Positions 18,100 to 29,497 of a DNA stretch of 64,000 nt are shown one piece after another. The stretch lies in the NCBI GenBank assembly GCA_000242935.3, contig CP007053.1, forward strand, positions 2,651,001 through 2,715,000. Reading direction: 5' to 3'. The stretch is from Opitutaceae bacterium TAV5 (GTDB taxonomy: Bacteria; Verrucomicrobiota; Verrucomicrobiia; Opitutales; Opitutaceae). How positions within the stretch are numbered: position 1 is the stretch's first letter; the number at the start of each line of letters is the position of its first letter. Below the pieces are notes generated by a model. The model ran no database searches. It was not told where the DNA came from and saw nothing but the letters and a program-made list of their open reading frames with translations. The translations under genes were made by a program, and so were the position numbers.

Positions 18100-18258
18100 T
18101 CAGGATGCTGAAGGGACGGGTGCCTTTTCGGCGGTGGCGGCGGATGTGTTGCGATGATCCTGCGGACGCTCGAAAAAAGAGGTCTTGCGCAGTTCCATCC
18201 ACATGAAGGCTCCGGAGGCGATCCAGAGGAGCCCGAGTATTCCAAGAGTCGTTAACAT
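18100..18258 (-). CDS. small single-span membrane protein
   Basis: A 52-residue frame starting MLTTLGILGLLWIASGAFMW, one hydrophobic segment, followed by MELRKTSFFERPQ and an Ala/Pro-rich tail. The start is preceded by GAGG four bases upstream, one of the clearer ribosome-binding sites in the window. It is too short for ordinary gene calling. No family is recognised. Position upstream of the TRIC channel gene suggests a shared transcript. Confidence 0.5.
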   Translation of the reverse strand: MLTTLGILGLLWIASGAFMWMELRKTSFFERPQDHRNTSAATAEKAPVPSAS

Positions 18259-18520
18259 AAAACCTCGCTGTCGTGTGTGGTAGCTGAAGCCCGTGAGGTG
18301 ACCGGGCGATGTTGTCAGTTGTGTCTGTCGGCAAAAGCGCGCGGGAGGGCTGGAACTCGCGGGCGATTTCGGGATACCGGGGTGCGTCGCTGGATGGCGT
18401 CAGTGTTGCATGGTGAATCGGTAGTGATGACAGAAATGATGCTGTTAGCAGTTGTGCTGGATGCGTGAAGAGGAGCTTACTGCATGCCAGAGGTCTGCAT
18501 CTGGCAAACATTTTCGCGAC
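18259..18520. other. intergenic, no recognised gene
   Basis: Between the small membrane protein and the hpf terminator. It holds a short hairpin around TGCCAGAGGTCTGCATCTGGCA (about 18484-18505). Short frames present show no recognisable domain. The promoter of the small membrane gene should lie here. Confidence 0.5.
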
Positions 18521-18549
18521 AAAAAAACCCCGCGCGGGAAAGCGCGGGG
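18521..18549 (-). terminator. Rho-independent terminator of hpf
   Basis: On the minus strand, CCCCGCGC TTTCCC GCGCGGGG followed by seven T residues: a perfect eight-base stem and run of T, about 70 bases past the hpf stop. Confidence 0.88.
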
Positions 18550-18619
18550 TCGGTGGAGGGCAGAACCGGGGCGGATCCAGGCGAGCCGTAGCACACCGGG
18601 AGAGCCCTGGTACCGGGGA

Positions 18620-19000
18620 TCACTCGTCAGGAGCGGCGGCGACGACCGCGATGGGCTCGTCGGCGTGACGCCGGCCCTTGAGGGCGGAGTCGCGCTTGCG
18701 GATCATGCGATCGAGTTTCTCGATGAGCAGGTGCACCGATTTGTAGGCATCGTCGGACGAGACGGACGCGATCATGTCCGGCCCGCGCAACTCGATGATC
18801 CCCTTGGCGATGAACAATTGCGGACCACTGTGAACGTGGTCGAGCTCGACATCGATGCGGATGCGGTCGATGCGCGGCTCGTGTCTTACCAACCTTTCCA
18901 CCATCCCCTCGATAGACGCCTTCATCGCGTCGGTGAGGTTGAGGTGGACTCCACGAAGCAGAAGCTTCGTGCCGACTTGGATAGCTGGGGTGTTTGGCAT
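18620..19000 (-). CDS. hpf: ribosome hibernation promoting factor HPF/RaiA
   Basis: A 126-residue HPF/YfiA-type protein that binds the 30S decoding centre and protects idle ribosomes. The N-terminal domain shows the typical order GVHLNLTDAMKASIEGMVERL, then RIDVELDHVHSGPQLFIAKGIIEL and ASVSSDDAYKSVHLLIEKLDRMIRK. There is no long C-terminal dimerisation domain, so it is the short form. A strong terminator follows. The start region is preceded by AT-rich DNA shared with the divergent trmB region. Confidence 0.9.
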   Translation of the reverse strand: MPNTPAIQVGTKLLLRGVHLNLTDAMKASIEGMVERLVRHEPRIDRIRIDVELDHVHSGPQLFIAKGIIELRGPDMIASVSSDDAYKSVHLLIEKLDRMIRKRDSALKGRRHADEPIAVVAAAPDE

Positions 19001-19178
19001 ACGTCGGTATTATACACCAGCGGGCGGATTTTGTTTCCGTCAAAATGACCTTGCCGGTGATTTTGCAGCCGGAAATGAGAAGGACTGCTGGAGATCATCA
19101 GGATGTGAACTGGCTGCGAACCGGTTCGCGCCGTTTTCGGTTGCCGGGCCGCGGGCAACCGGGCAACACGCGCGGATC

Positions 19179-19841
19179 ATGCCTCTGGAAGAAGCTCTTG
19201 CGGTTCGTGCGCAACGTCTCGACAGCCTGCGTGACCGGCTCGCCGCCTTGCTGGCCGGGCCCGTCGCCGGGGCGGCGCCTGCCCGGCGGGGCGTGACGCT
19301 GGAGATCGGCTGCGGCCACGGGCATTTCCTCACCGCCTACGCGGCGGCTTATCCGGAAGAGTTCTGCATCGGCATCGACCTGTTGCCCGACCGGCTGGAG
19401 CGCGCCGGGCGCAAATCCTCGGCCGCCGGTCTGGCCAACGTCGTGTGGTTGCAGGCCGAGGCGGAGCTTTTTCTCGAAGCGATGCGGGTTTTGCCCGACG
19501 GCGGCGCCGGCGCGCTGGGGCGCGTGTGGGTGCTGTTCCCCGACCCGTGGCCCAAGCGCCGGCACTGGAAAAACCGGCTGCTCCGGCCGGCGTTTCTCGA
19601 CACGCTGGCGGAGCGGATGCGCGCCGGGGGCGAATTGTGTTTCCGCACGGACCATGCGCCCTACTTTGCCGAAGCGCGGGAAGGGGTGGCGGCGCATCCG
19701 GCCTGGGAGCTGGTGGCGGCGGATGGACCGGGCGGCACCGGCCGCACCGCCGACGCATGGCCGTTCGAGGTGGAAACGGTTTTCCAGAGCCGGGCGCCCT
19801 CCTTCCAGTCGCTCGTGGCGAGGCGGAACGGGGAAAAATAG
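19179..19841 (+). CDS. trmB: tRNA (guanine-N7)-methyltransferase
   Basis: Methylates G46 of tRNA (EC 2.1.1.33). The 220-residue protein has the SAM motif LEIGCGHGHFL near residue 38 and the family hallmark FPDPWPKRRHWKNRLL near 122, plus FRTDHAPYFAEA and a C-terminal FQSLVARR. ATG at 19179 is chosen because the conserved region follows; the longer frame overlaps hpf. After the stop is a short palindrome (19851-19868) with arms CAGCGAAT and ATTCGCTG. Nothing else is seen before atpB. Confidence 0.92.
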   Translation: MPLEEALAVRAQRLDSLRDRLAALLAGPVAGAAPARRGVTLEIGCGHGHFLTAYAAAYPEEFCIGIDLLPDRLERAGRKSSAAGLANVVWLQAEAELFLEAMRVLPDGGAGALGRVWVLFPDPWPKRRHWKNRLLRPAFLDTLAERMRAGGELCFRTDHAPYFAEAREGVAAHPAWELVAADGPGGTGRTADAWPFEVETVFQSRAPSFQSLVARRNGEK

Positions 19842-20025
19842 AGCCGCACACAGCGAATTGATTCGCTGCCTTATCAGAATTCATTCAGCTTTTGCTGCAT
19901 CCGGCTGGCGAGAACTACTGATTATTTGTCGCATTAGGGATGATTACTTCATGTGTTGACGAGTGAGTCGGCGTTTGCCTGGGTCGGCCGTTTCTCTGAC
20001 TAAACCCTCCGCGCATTTTGTTTCC

Positions 20026-20901
20026 ATGACCTGCTTCCAAAAAGCCTCCTTGTTGTTTCCGGGCACGGCTGTGCCTGTGCTGGCTGCGGGGGATGGGCAC
20101 GGTATTTCCGTTGCAGCCGAACCACTTTTCCACGTCGGGCCGATTCCGGTGACCAACAGCATGGTGACCAGCTGGGTGGTGGCGCTGGCGCTGATCGTGA
20201 TCGTGCGTCTGGCGGTCGGCCGGCCGAAACTGGTGCCGGGCCGGGGGCAGGCGATCGTCGAGAATCTGGTGCAGGGGCTGTTCGACATGCTTTCGCCCAT
20301 CGTGGGCCCCCGGGTCGCGCGGCCGGCGTTTCCGCTGCTCATCGCGCTGTTCGTGTTCATTCTGATCCAGAACTGGAGCGGCCTCCTGCCGGGCGTCGGT
20401 TCGATCAAGATCCAGGAAGCCGGCGGGCACTGGGGAGACCTGATCCGCCCGGGCAATGCCGACATGAACGGCACCATCGGCCTGGCGCTCGTGGCGATGG
20501 TCGCCTGGGTCTATTTCATCATCAAGTATGCGGGAGTAAAATTCATCCTGCACGACTGGTTCGGCAACAAGGCCGACAGGAGCGAGATCCCGGGTCTCAT
20601 CTATTATTTCCTCTTCCTCATTTTCTTCGGCGTGGGCCTGATCGAGATCATTTCGATCGTCTTCCGCCCGGTGTCGCTCTCGTTCCGTCTCTTCGGCAAC
20701 ATCTTCGGCGGCGAAAATCTGCTGCACGCCATGTTCGGCATGCAAAAATGGCTCCTGCCGACGCCGTTTTACCTTCTCGAACTGCTCATCGGCGTCGTCC
20801 AGGCGCTGGTTTTCACCCTCCTCGTCGCCGTTTACATCGGCCTGATCTGCAACCACGACGAGGGTCACGACAGTCACGGGGAGGCTCACGCCGCCCATTG
20901 A
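20026..20901 (+). CDS. atpB: ATP synthase F0 subunit a
   Basis: The proton half-channel subunit, first gene of the atp operon. The 291-residue protein has about six membrane segments. The essential Arg lies in SLSFRLFGNIFGGE near residue 223, and the C-terminal helix pair ends at VFTLLVAVYIGLI, followed by a His-rich tail. An N-terminal signal-like segment precedes VAAEPLFHVG. ATG at 20026 is preceded by TTTGTTTCC with no Shine-Dalgarno sequence. No atpI-like gene is found upstream. Confidence 0.95.
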   Translation: MTCFQKASLLFPGTAVPVLAAGDGHGISVAAEPLFHVGPIPVTNSMVTSWVVALALIVIVRLAVGRPKLVPGRGQAIVENLVQGLFDMLSPIVGPRVARPAFPLLIALFVFILIQNWSGLLPGVGSIKIQEAGGHWGDLIRPGNADMNGTIGLALVAMVAWVYFIIKYAGVKFILHDWFGNKADRSEIPGLIYYFLFLIFFGVGLIEIISIVFRPVSLSFRLFGNIFGGENLLHAMFGMQKWLLPTPFYLLELLIGVVQALVFTLLVAVYIGLICNHDEGHDSHGEAHAAH

Positions 20902-20989
20902 TCGCGCACTTTACCGCCGGGAGCGTGCCCATGCTGCGCGCACGGCGGCAGTCCAACCAGAAACACAGAAACCACACATACGAAATCCC

Positions 20990-21199
20990 ATGATCAACAT
21001 CCTCGCACAAGTCACTGGTGACATTCAGGGCGCCTTCGGCTGCCTCGCTGCCGCCATCGGCGTAGGCATCATCGGCACCAAGGCCGTCGAGGCCGTCGGC
21101 CGTAATCCCGGCGCTTCCGGCAAGATCCTCGTCCAGTCCATTCTGGGCATGGCGCTCGCCGAAGCCGTCGCGTTCTACGCGCTCTTCCTCGGCAAGTAA
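20990..21199 (+). CDS. atpE: ATP synthase F0 subunit c
   Basis: A 69-residue hairpin proteolipid forming the rotor ring. The ion-binding carboxylate is Glu58 in ALAEAVAFY, and the polar loop is GRNP (37-40). Residues around Glu58 lack the Gln, Ser and Thr that coordinate sodium in Na+-type rings, so proton coupling is predicted. The glycine-rich first helix (AAIGVGIIGTKAVEAVG) packs the ring. Confidence 0.96.
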   Translation: MINILAQVTGDIQGAFGCLAAAIGVGIIGTKAVEAVGRNPGASGKILVQSILGMALAEAVAFYALFLGK

Positions 21200-21347
21200 T
21201 CCGGCTCGTCCGGCTTGTCCGAAAAGCCTTCCCGCTGCCATTCCGGGGGACCGGTCGCCTGCCGGCCGGTTCCCCCCCTCCCTTTCCGATCTTTTTTCCG
21301 TCCGACTCCTGTCCGCCAGCGCCTTTCCGCGCTTCCTGCTTCCGACC

Positions 21348-21917
21348 ATGTTTTCCATCCTGCTTGCCGCCGCCAGCCACGGACCCGAAGCCACCGGTGA
21401 ATCCGCCAGTGGCATCACCAAACTTTTCAACCAGTTCGGCATCGACGCGCCGCTCTTCCTCGCGCAGGCGCTGAGCTTCACCATCGTCGCGGTCCTGCTC
21501 TGGAAGTTCGCCTTCAAGCCCGTTCTCGCCACCCTCGACGCCCGCAACGCCAAGATCGAGCAGAGCCTCAAGGACGCCGAAGCCGCCGCGCTCCGGCTCG
21601 CCGAGGCGCAGAAAGAAGCCGAGGCTCTCATCGCCAGGGCGCGTGTCGAGGCCGGCCAGCAATTCGAGGCCGCCCGGCAGGCGGCCAAGGCGTTCGAGGA
21701 AAAAGCCCGCGCCGACGCCGGCGCCCAGGCGGCCGACATCGTTGAAAAGGCCCGCCAGGCCAACGAACTCGAGCACAAGCGCCTGCTCGAACAGGCCCGC
21801 GGCGAGATCGCCCGCCTCGTCGTCGCGACCACCGAGCAGGTGCTCGCCAAGAAACTTTCCGACGCCGACCGCGCCGCCTACAACGAGGCCGCCGTCCACG
21901 AGCTCGCCAACGTCTGA
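21348..21917 (+). CDS. atpF: ATP synthase F0 subunit b
   Basis: The peripheral stalk subunit, 189 residues. A Gly/Ser-rich leader of about 30 residues precedes one membrane helix (LFLAQALSFTIVAVLLWKF, about 36-54). A long charged coiled coil follows, with Ala, Glu and Lys heptads to the end. It is somewhat longer than the E. coli protein (156). The ATG follows a pyrimidine-rich leader, GCTTCCTGCTTCCGACC. Confidence 0.94.
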   Translation: MFSILLAAASHGPEATGESASGITKLFNQFGIDAPLFLAQALSFTIVAVLLWKFAFKPVLATLDARNAKIEQSLKDAEAAALRLAEAQKEAEALIARARVEAGQQFEAARQAAKAFEEKARADAGAQAADIVEKARQANELEHKRLLEQARGEIARLVVATTEQVLAKKLSDADRAAYNEAAVHELANV

Positions 21918-21943
21918 GCCCCACCCGTTATCCGTCTGCTTCC

Positions 21944-22336
21944 ATGACCGGCAAAAAACAAATCGCCCACTTCGCCCGCCAGTATTACCAGGTCAGCCTG
22001 GCGGAAGACGGGCGCGTCTCGCCGGAACGCGTGACCGCCGTCCTCACTCTCATCGACAAGACGCCGCCCCCGCATCCCGTTGCCGTGCTCAAGGCCTACC
22101 GCCGGCTCGTCGCCGCCGCCCTCGCCCGCCACGAAGCCGTCGTCGAGCATGCCGGCCCGGTCAGCGAGGCCACGCTCGCCGCCATCGGCGCCGCCTTCAC
22201 CCGGCGCTACGCCCGGCCCGTCACCGCCAGCGCGCAGCCCAACCCGGCCCTCATCGCCGGTCTGCGCATCCGCGTCGGCGACGACGTTTACGAATCCACC
22301 GTCGCCGCCCAGCTGGCCGCTCTCGCCAGCTCCTGA
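21944..22336 (+). CDS. atpH: ATP synthase F1 subunit delta, short form
   Basis: The stator cap that joins F1 to subunit b. Only 130 residues, against about 175-185 in most bacteria. The C-terminal half is clear: a strand/helix region ending PALIAGLRIRVGDDVYESTV, then the closing AAQLAALASS. The N-terminal helical domain, normally about 105 residues, appears reduced to about 60. Reading frame and flanking genes are intact, so this looks like a real compact form, not a frameshift. Gene order between atpF and atpA supports the call. Confidence 0.85.
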   Translation: MTGKKQIAHFARQYYQVSLAEDGRVSPERVTAVLTLIDKTPPPHPVAVLKAYRRLVAAALARHEAVVEHAGPVSEATLAAIGAAFTRRYARPVTASAQPNPALIAGLRIRVGDDVYESTVAAQLAALASS

Positions 22337-22395
22337 TCCCCCCTCCCGCGAGCCACCACTCTTAAACATCCAACACCAACACCCACCTTTCCAGC

Positions 22396-23925
<1,530 letters not shown>

Positions 23926-23972
23926 AGCCGCCGGTTCCGCCCGCCTGATCCGCACCCAGCACCACTCAACCG

Positions 23973-26377
<2,405 letters not shown>

Positions 26378-26400
26378 GCGCCGGACATCCCGTTTCATTT

Positions 26401-26429
26401 CCGCACTTCGCAATCCGCACTCCGCATTT
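26401..26429. repeat. tandem TCCGCA-type repeat before atpC
   Basis: CCGCACTTCGCAATCCGCAC TCCGCATTT, a run of six-to-eight-base units of the form (T)CCGCA or TTCGCA. It ends six bases before the atpC start codon. A near-identical run precedes dnaJ at 29461-29492. Confidence 0.7.
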
Positions 26430-26434
26430 ATCCG

Positions 26435-26842
26435 ATGCCACTCACGCTTGAAATCATCACCCCCGAAGCCCGCGTCTATTCGGACACGATCGACACGGTG
26501 GTTATTCCGACCGTGATGGGCGAGGTCGGCATCCTGCCCGGCCACATGCCGCTGCTCACGCAGGTGGCCGACGGCGAACTCCGGGTGACGAAGGACGGCA
26601 AGGAGCAGCACCTCATCGTCAGCGGCGGCTTTGCGCAGGTCGAGGGCGACACGGTTTCCATTCTCGCGGAGAACGCCATCACAGCCGAAAAAATCGACAC
26701 CCGTGCCGCCGAGGAGGCGATGAAGCGGGCCGAGGAGGCGTTGAAGAATCCCGGCAAGCTCGATCCGGCCGAGAAGGACCACTACGAGAACCTCGTGCGT
26801 TTCGCGGTGGCCCAGCTCAATATCAAGCGTCCCCGCCACTGA
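26435..26842 (+). CDS. atpC: ATP synthase F1 subunit epsilon
   Basis: The last gene of the atp operon, 135 residues. The N-terminal beta-sandwich contains TPEARVYSDTIDTVVIPTVMGEVGILPGHMPLL, as in all epsilon subunits. The C-terminal helical hairpin (about 90-135, AEEAMKRAEEALKN and onward) is present, so it could act as the regulatory brake. The start follows the TCCGCA repeat and lacks a Shine-Dalgarno sequence. Confidence 0.95.
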   Translation: MPLTLEIITPEARVYSDTIDTVVIPTVMGEVGILPGHMPLLTQVADGELRVTKDGKEQHLIVSGGFAQVEGDTVSILAENAITAEKIDTRAAEEAMKRAEEALKNPGKLDPAEKDHYENLVRFAVAQLNIKRPRH

Positions 26843-26889
26843 GCGAGGGAACGAAAAAAACGCATGCGCCCCGCAGCCACCCGCGCCCT

Positions 26890-26957
26890 GTAGCTGCGAA
26901 CGTGAGTTCGCAGGCTCCGGGGGGGACGATTGCCTGTGAACTCACGTTCGCAGCTAC
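26890..26957. repeat. family B palindrome, GTAGCTGCGAAC type
   Basis: Perfect 20-base arms, GTAGCTGCGAACGTGAGTTC and its complement, with a G-rich loop, about 50 bases after atpC. A second small hairpin (CCATGCCTCTCTGGCATGG) follows at 26970-26988. It could end or process the atp transcript, though no T run follows. A compact relative lies at 50948-50975. Confidence 0.75.
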
Positions 26958-27086
26958 GCTCAACGGTTACCATGCCTCTCTGGCATGGGGTGACGGCGCG
27001 AAGCGTCGTTTCTTCCCGTCGAGGCGCTCGCCTTGTTGTCCTGTTGACCCCGTCCGCACGCTCCGGCAGCCTGCCTGCTTCCTCCC

Positions 27087-27542
27087 ATGGCTTCTGCCGA
27101 CATCGCTATCGCCACCGACCCGGTCAAACAGTTCTCCGTTTTTGCGGAAAACCGCGTCGGACGCCTCTTTGATCTCACGACGCTGCTCAAGGACAACAAC
27201 GTCCACATCATCGCCGTGACCGTGCTCGACACGACCGACAGCTCGATCCTGCGCCTCATCGTCGACGATCCCGACAAGGCCCGCGAGCTGATGATCAACA
27301 ATGATTTTCCCTACACCGAGTGCACTGTCCTCGCCGTCGAGATCGACGACGAATCCGCGCTCAAGGGGGTGCTCGCCGCGCTCCTCGAGGCCGAGATCAA
27401 CATCCACTACGTGTACAGCTTCATCAAGCGCCCCGAAGGCAAGGCCGGCCTCGTGCTCAACATCGAGGACATGGATGTGGCCGTCCAGGCCCTCTGCACC
27501 CGCGGTTTCAGCATCCTCTCGCAAGGCGACATCTCGCGCTGA
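27087..27542 (+). CDS. tandem ACT-domain protein
   Basis: A 151-residue cytoplasmic protein made of two ACT-like modules: residues about 14-80 (FSVFAENRVGRLFDLTTLLKDNN) and about 83-148 (AVEIDDESALKGVLAALLEAEINI). ACT domains bind amino acids and related ligands. No catalytic domain is attached, so it is probably a free-standing sensor or regulator. It stands alone between the atp operon and a large hairpin element. No partner gene is evident. Confidence 0.82.
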   Translation: MASADIAIATDPVKQFSVFAENRVGRLFDLTTLLKDNNVHIIAVTVLDTTDSSILRLIVDDPDKARELMINNDFPYTECTVLAVEIDDESALKGVLAALLEAEINIHYVYSFIKRPEGKAGLVLNIEDMDVAVQALCTRGFSILSQGDISR

Positions 27543-27550
27543 CCGGTTGG

Positions 27551-27768
27551 AAGTGGCGCGGGCGTCTCGCCCGCTCCGGGAGGTCTGGAATCGTTCTCTT
27601 TCTCGTTCTCATTCTCATCCCTCCGGTTCGGTCCTCCTTCTCTTTCTCTTGATCCTTCTCCTGTCCGAAGAGCAGGAGAAGGAGAACGAGTAAGAAAAAC
27701 GATCCGGAGTATGAGAATGAGTAAGAGAACGAGAACGATTGGTTGCGGGCGAGACGCCCGCGCCACTT
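27551..27768. repeat. 218-base giant hairpin with polypurine arms
   Basis: Perfect 24-base outer arms at 27551-27574 and 27745-27768. Inside these, a pyrimidine-rich stretch built on TCGTTCTC and CATTCTCAT units faces a complementary purine-rich stretch. At the centre CCTTCTCCTG (27654-27663) pairs with CAGGAGAAGG (27673-27682). It lies between the convergent ACT and methyltransferase genes and has no credible coding content. Confidence 0.85.
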
Positions 27769-27815
27769 CCCCTGCCTGCGCAACATCAGTGCGCAACATC
27801 GGTTGGAATCACTCG

Positions 27816-28619
27816 CTACCGGCGGCGAGCCAGCACCAGCCAGTCCCAGGGGAGCGGGTCTCCCATCCAGTCGGGCGGATTGTGGAATTCGGTGGACCAC
27901 GGATAGGTGATCTTGTCGACCTCCAGCACCTCCATCTGATGGCCGGCGAGCAGCACTTCGAGTTCTTCCTTGAGGTGGTGTTTGGTCGGCACGCCTTCGA
28001 GGGAGCGGATGCCCTGGTGCAGGGCTCGCACCGAACCGCGCGCAGGGAGGCTGTCGCGGATGGCGGCCGTGCAATCGAGGCCGTCGCGCAGGCACCAGTC
28101 GATGCGGCGAAATTGCGTATAGAGCATCGATTCGGTCGACGGCACCACCAGCAGCAGGTGCCCGCCATGCCGCACCTGGGCGGTGACGGCGCGGAGCGCG
28201 CTCATGCGCACGTCGAGCGAAGCCATGATGAGCACGTTGACACAGAGGACAAAATCCACCGGTTCGAATGGATGCGGTTCGCGCGCGAGGTCGGTTTGCC
28301 GGAAAACGATGTTGTCGAAGCCGTCGCAAGCGGCGCGGGCCTGGTCGAGGAGCCGGGGGGAAAGGTCGCAGGCATGGACGCGCCCGAAGTGCTCGGCGAG
28401 CAGCGGCGTGAAATTGCCCACCCCGCAGCCCAGGTCGGCCGCCGTGGCCTCCGGGTCGGCGAGGGCGCGGATGTGACGCTCGATGAGCCCGTCGGTGTCG
28501 TGCTCGCGGACGCTGAAGATCTCGCCGTCATAGTTTTCGCCGATCGCATCCCAGTAGGCGCGGTTCATTTCCGTAAACGCCGACGGCGTCGGCGAGGCGG
28601 GTGTGTGCTGTGCTGCCAT
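27816..28619 (-). CDS. class I SAM-dependent methyltransferase
   Basis: A 267-residue protein with SAM motif I ADLGCGVGNFTPLL (about residues 60-73), the acidic loop at HACDLSPRLLDQAR, and motif IV VDFVLCVNVLIMASLD. The C-terminal part (about 190-267) is not diagnostic and includes paired Trp residues (PDWMGDPLPWDWLV). The ATG at 28619 is chosen; upstream codons are not family-like. Substrate unknown. It is divergent from grpE, sharing a short promoter region. Confidence 0.8.
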   Translation of the reverse strand: MAAQHTPASPTPSAFTEMNRAYWDAIGENYDGEIFSVREHDTDGLIERHIRALADPEATAADLGCGVGNFTPLLAEHFGRVHACDLSPRLLDQARAACDGFDNIVFRQTDLAREPHPFEPVDFVLCVNVLIMASLDVRMSALRAVTAQVRHGGHLLLVVPSTESMLYTQFRRIDWCLRDGLDCTAAIRDSLPARGSVRALHQGIRSLEGVPTKHHLKEELEVLLAGHQMEVLEVDKITYPWSTEFHNPPDWMGDPLPWDWLVLARRR

Positions 28620-28729
28620 GGTGACCAGAAAAAAGCCGGACGGCACGCACGGCAAGGGATGATTCGTCCCCCCGGTCACGCCATGCGACTTGAAACCGTC
28701 GCCCACCTCGGGTTTAGTGTCCGTTTACC

Positions 28730-29413
28730 ATGAACCAGGAGTCTGACGAAAAACCGCAATCCTCTTCCGTTTCCGATCCGGCCACGCCGTCTCCGGCTTC
28801 ACCGTCCGCTGCCGCCGACGCGCCGCCCGCCGCCGAATCTTCCGCCTCCGCGGCCACCGGCAGCGGTGCTCCCGCTGATCCGGCAACCCTTCTGGCCCAG
28901 GAACTTGTCGCCGCCAAAAAGGAGGCTGCGGCCAACCACGACCGCTATATGCGCGCCATGGCCGACCTGGAAAACTTCCGCCGCCGCACCATCCGCGAGA
29001 AGGACGAGCTGCGTCAGTTCGCCGCCAGCCGTGTCCTCGAGGACCTGTTGCCCGTGCTCGACAATCTCGGCTTCGGCCTGGCTGCCGCGCAGGCGCCCAA
29101 CGCCACGCCCGCCAGCGTCGTTTCCGGCTTCGCGCTCGTGGCCGACCAGTTCAGGAACGCCCTCTCCGGCCACGGCCTGAAAGACATCAACCCCGTCGGC
29201 CAGGCCTTCGACCCCAACCTGCACGAGGCCGTTTCCCACCTGCCGAGCCCGGATGTGCCCGCAGAACACGTCATGAACGTCGTCCGCATCGGCTACACGC
29301 TCAACGGCCGGCTTTTGCGCCCGGCCACCGTGGTCGTTTCCAGCGGCCCGGCCGCCGTGAAAGACACCGCAGGCGGACAGGATTCCGCCAAAGACAAGGA
29401 AACCGTTATCTGA
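28730..29413 (+). CDS. grpE: nucleotide exchange factor GrpE
   Basis: Releases ADP from DnaK. The 227-residue protein has a Ser/Pro/Ala-rich disordered leader (1-58), a long coiled coil with RYMRAMADLENFRRRTIREKDE (about 72-93), and a beta domain ending NPVGQAFDPNLHEAVSHLPS and YTLNGRLLRPATVVVSSGP. dnaJ follows 84 bases downstream. dnaK is not in the window. No CIRCE element was found upstream. Confidence 0.94.
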   Translation: MNQESDEKPQSSSVSDPATPSPASPSAAADAPPAAESSASAATGSGAPADPATLLAQELVAAKKEAAANHDRYMRAMADLENFRRRTIREKDELRQFAASRVLEDLLPVLDNLGFGLAAAQAPNATPASVVSGFALVADQFRNALSGHGLKDINPVGQAFDPNLHEAVSHLPSPDVPAEHVMNVVRIGYTLNGRLLRPATVVVSSGPAAVKDTAGGQDSAKDKETVI

Positions 29414-29460
29414 GACCGGCCCCGTCTCTCCCTTCGCACACATCACGCTTCACACTCACC

Positions 29461-29492
29461 GTTCCGCACTTCGCATTCCGCAATCCGCATTT
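29461..29492. repeat. tandem TCCGCA-type repeat before dnaJ
   Basis: GTTCCGCACTTCGCATTCCG CAATCCGCATTT, the same repeat type as at 26401-26429, ending six bases before the dnaJ start codon. It occupies most of the grpE-dnaJ spacer. Confidence 0.7.
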
Positions 29493-29497
29493 CCCAG

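Noticed and set aside
19842-20025. An atpI gene upstream of atpB.
   Set aside because: No frame encoding a small membrane protein of that kind is present; only a short palindrome was found.
27581-27740. A short coding frame of Phe/Leu/Ser-rich residues in the large hairpin.
   Set aside because: It is a translation of the polypyrimidine arm with no start context or domain.
28640-28730. A CIRCE heat-shock operator before grpE.
   Set aside because: No TTAGCACTC-type inverted repeat is present.
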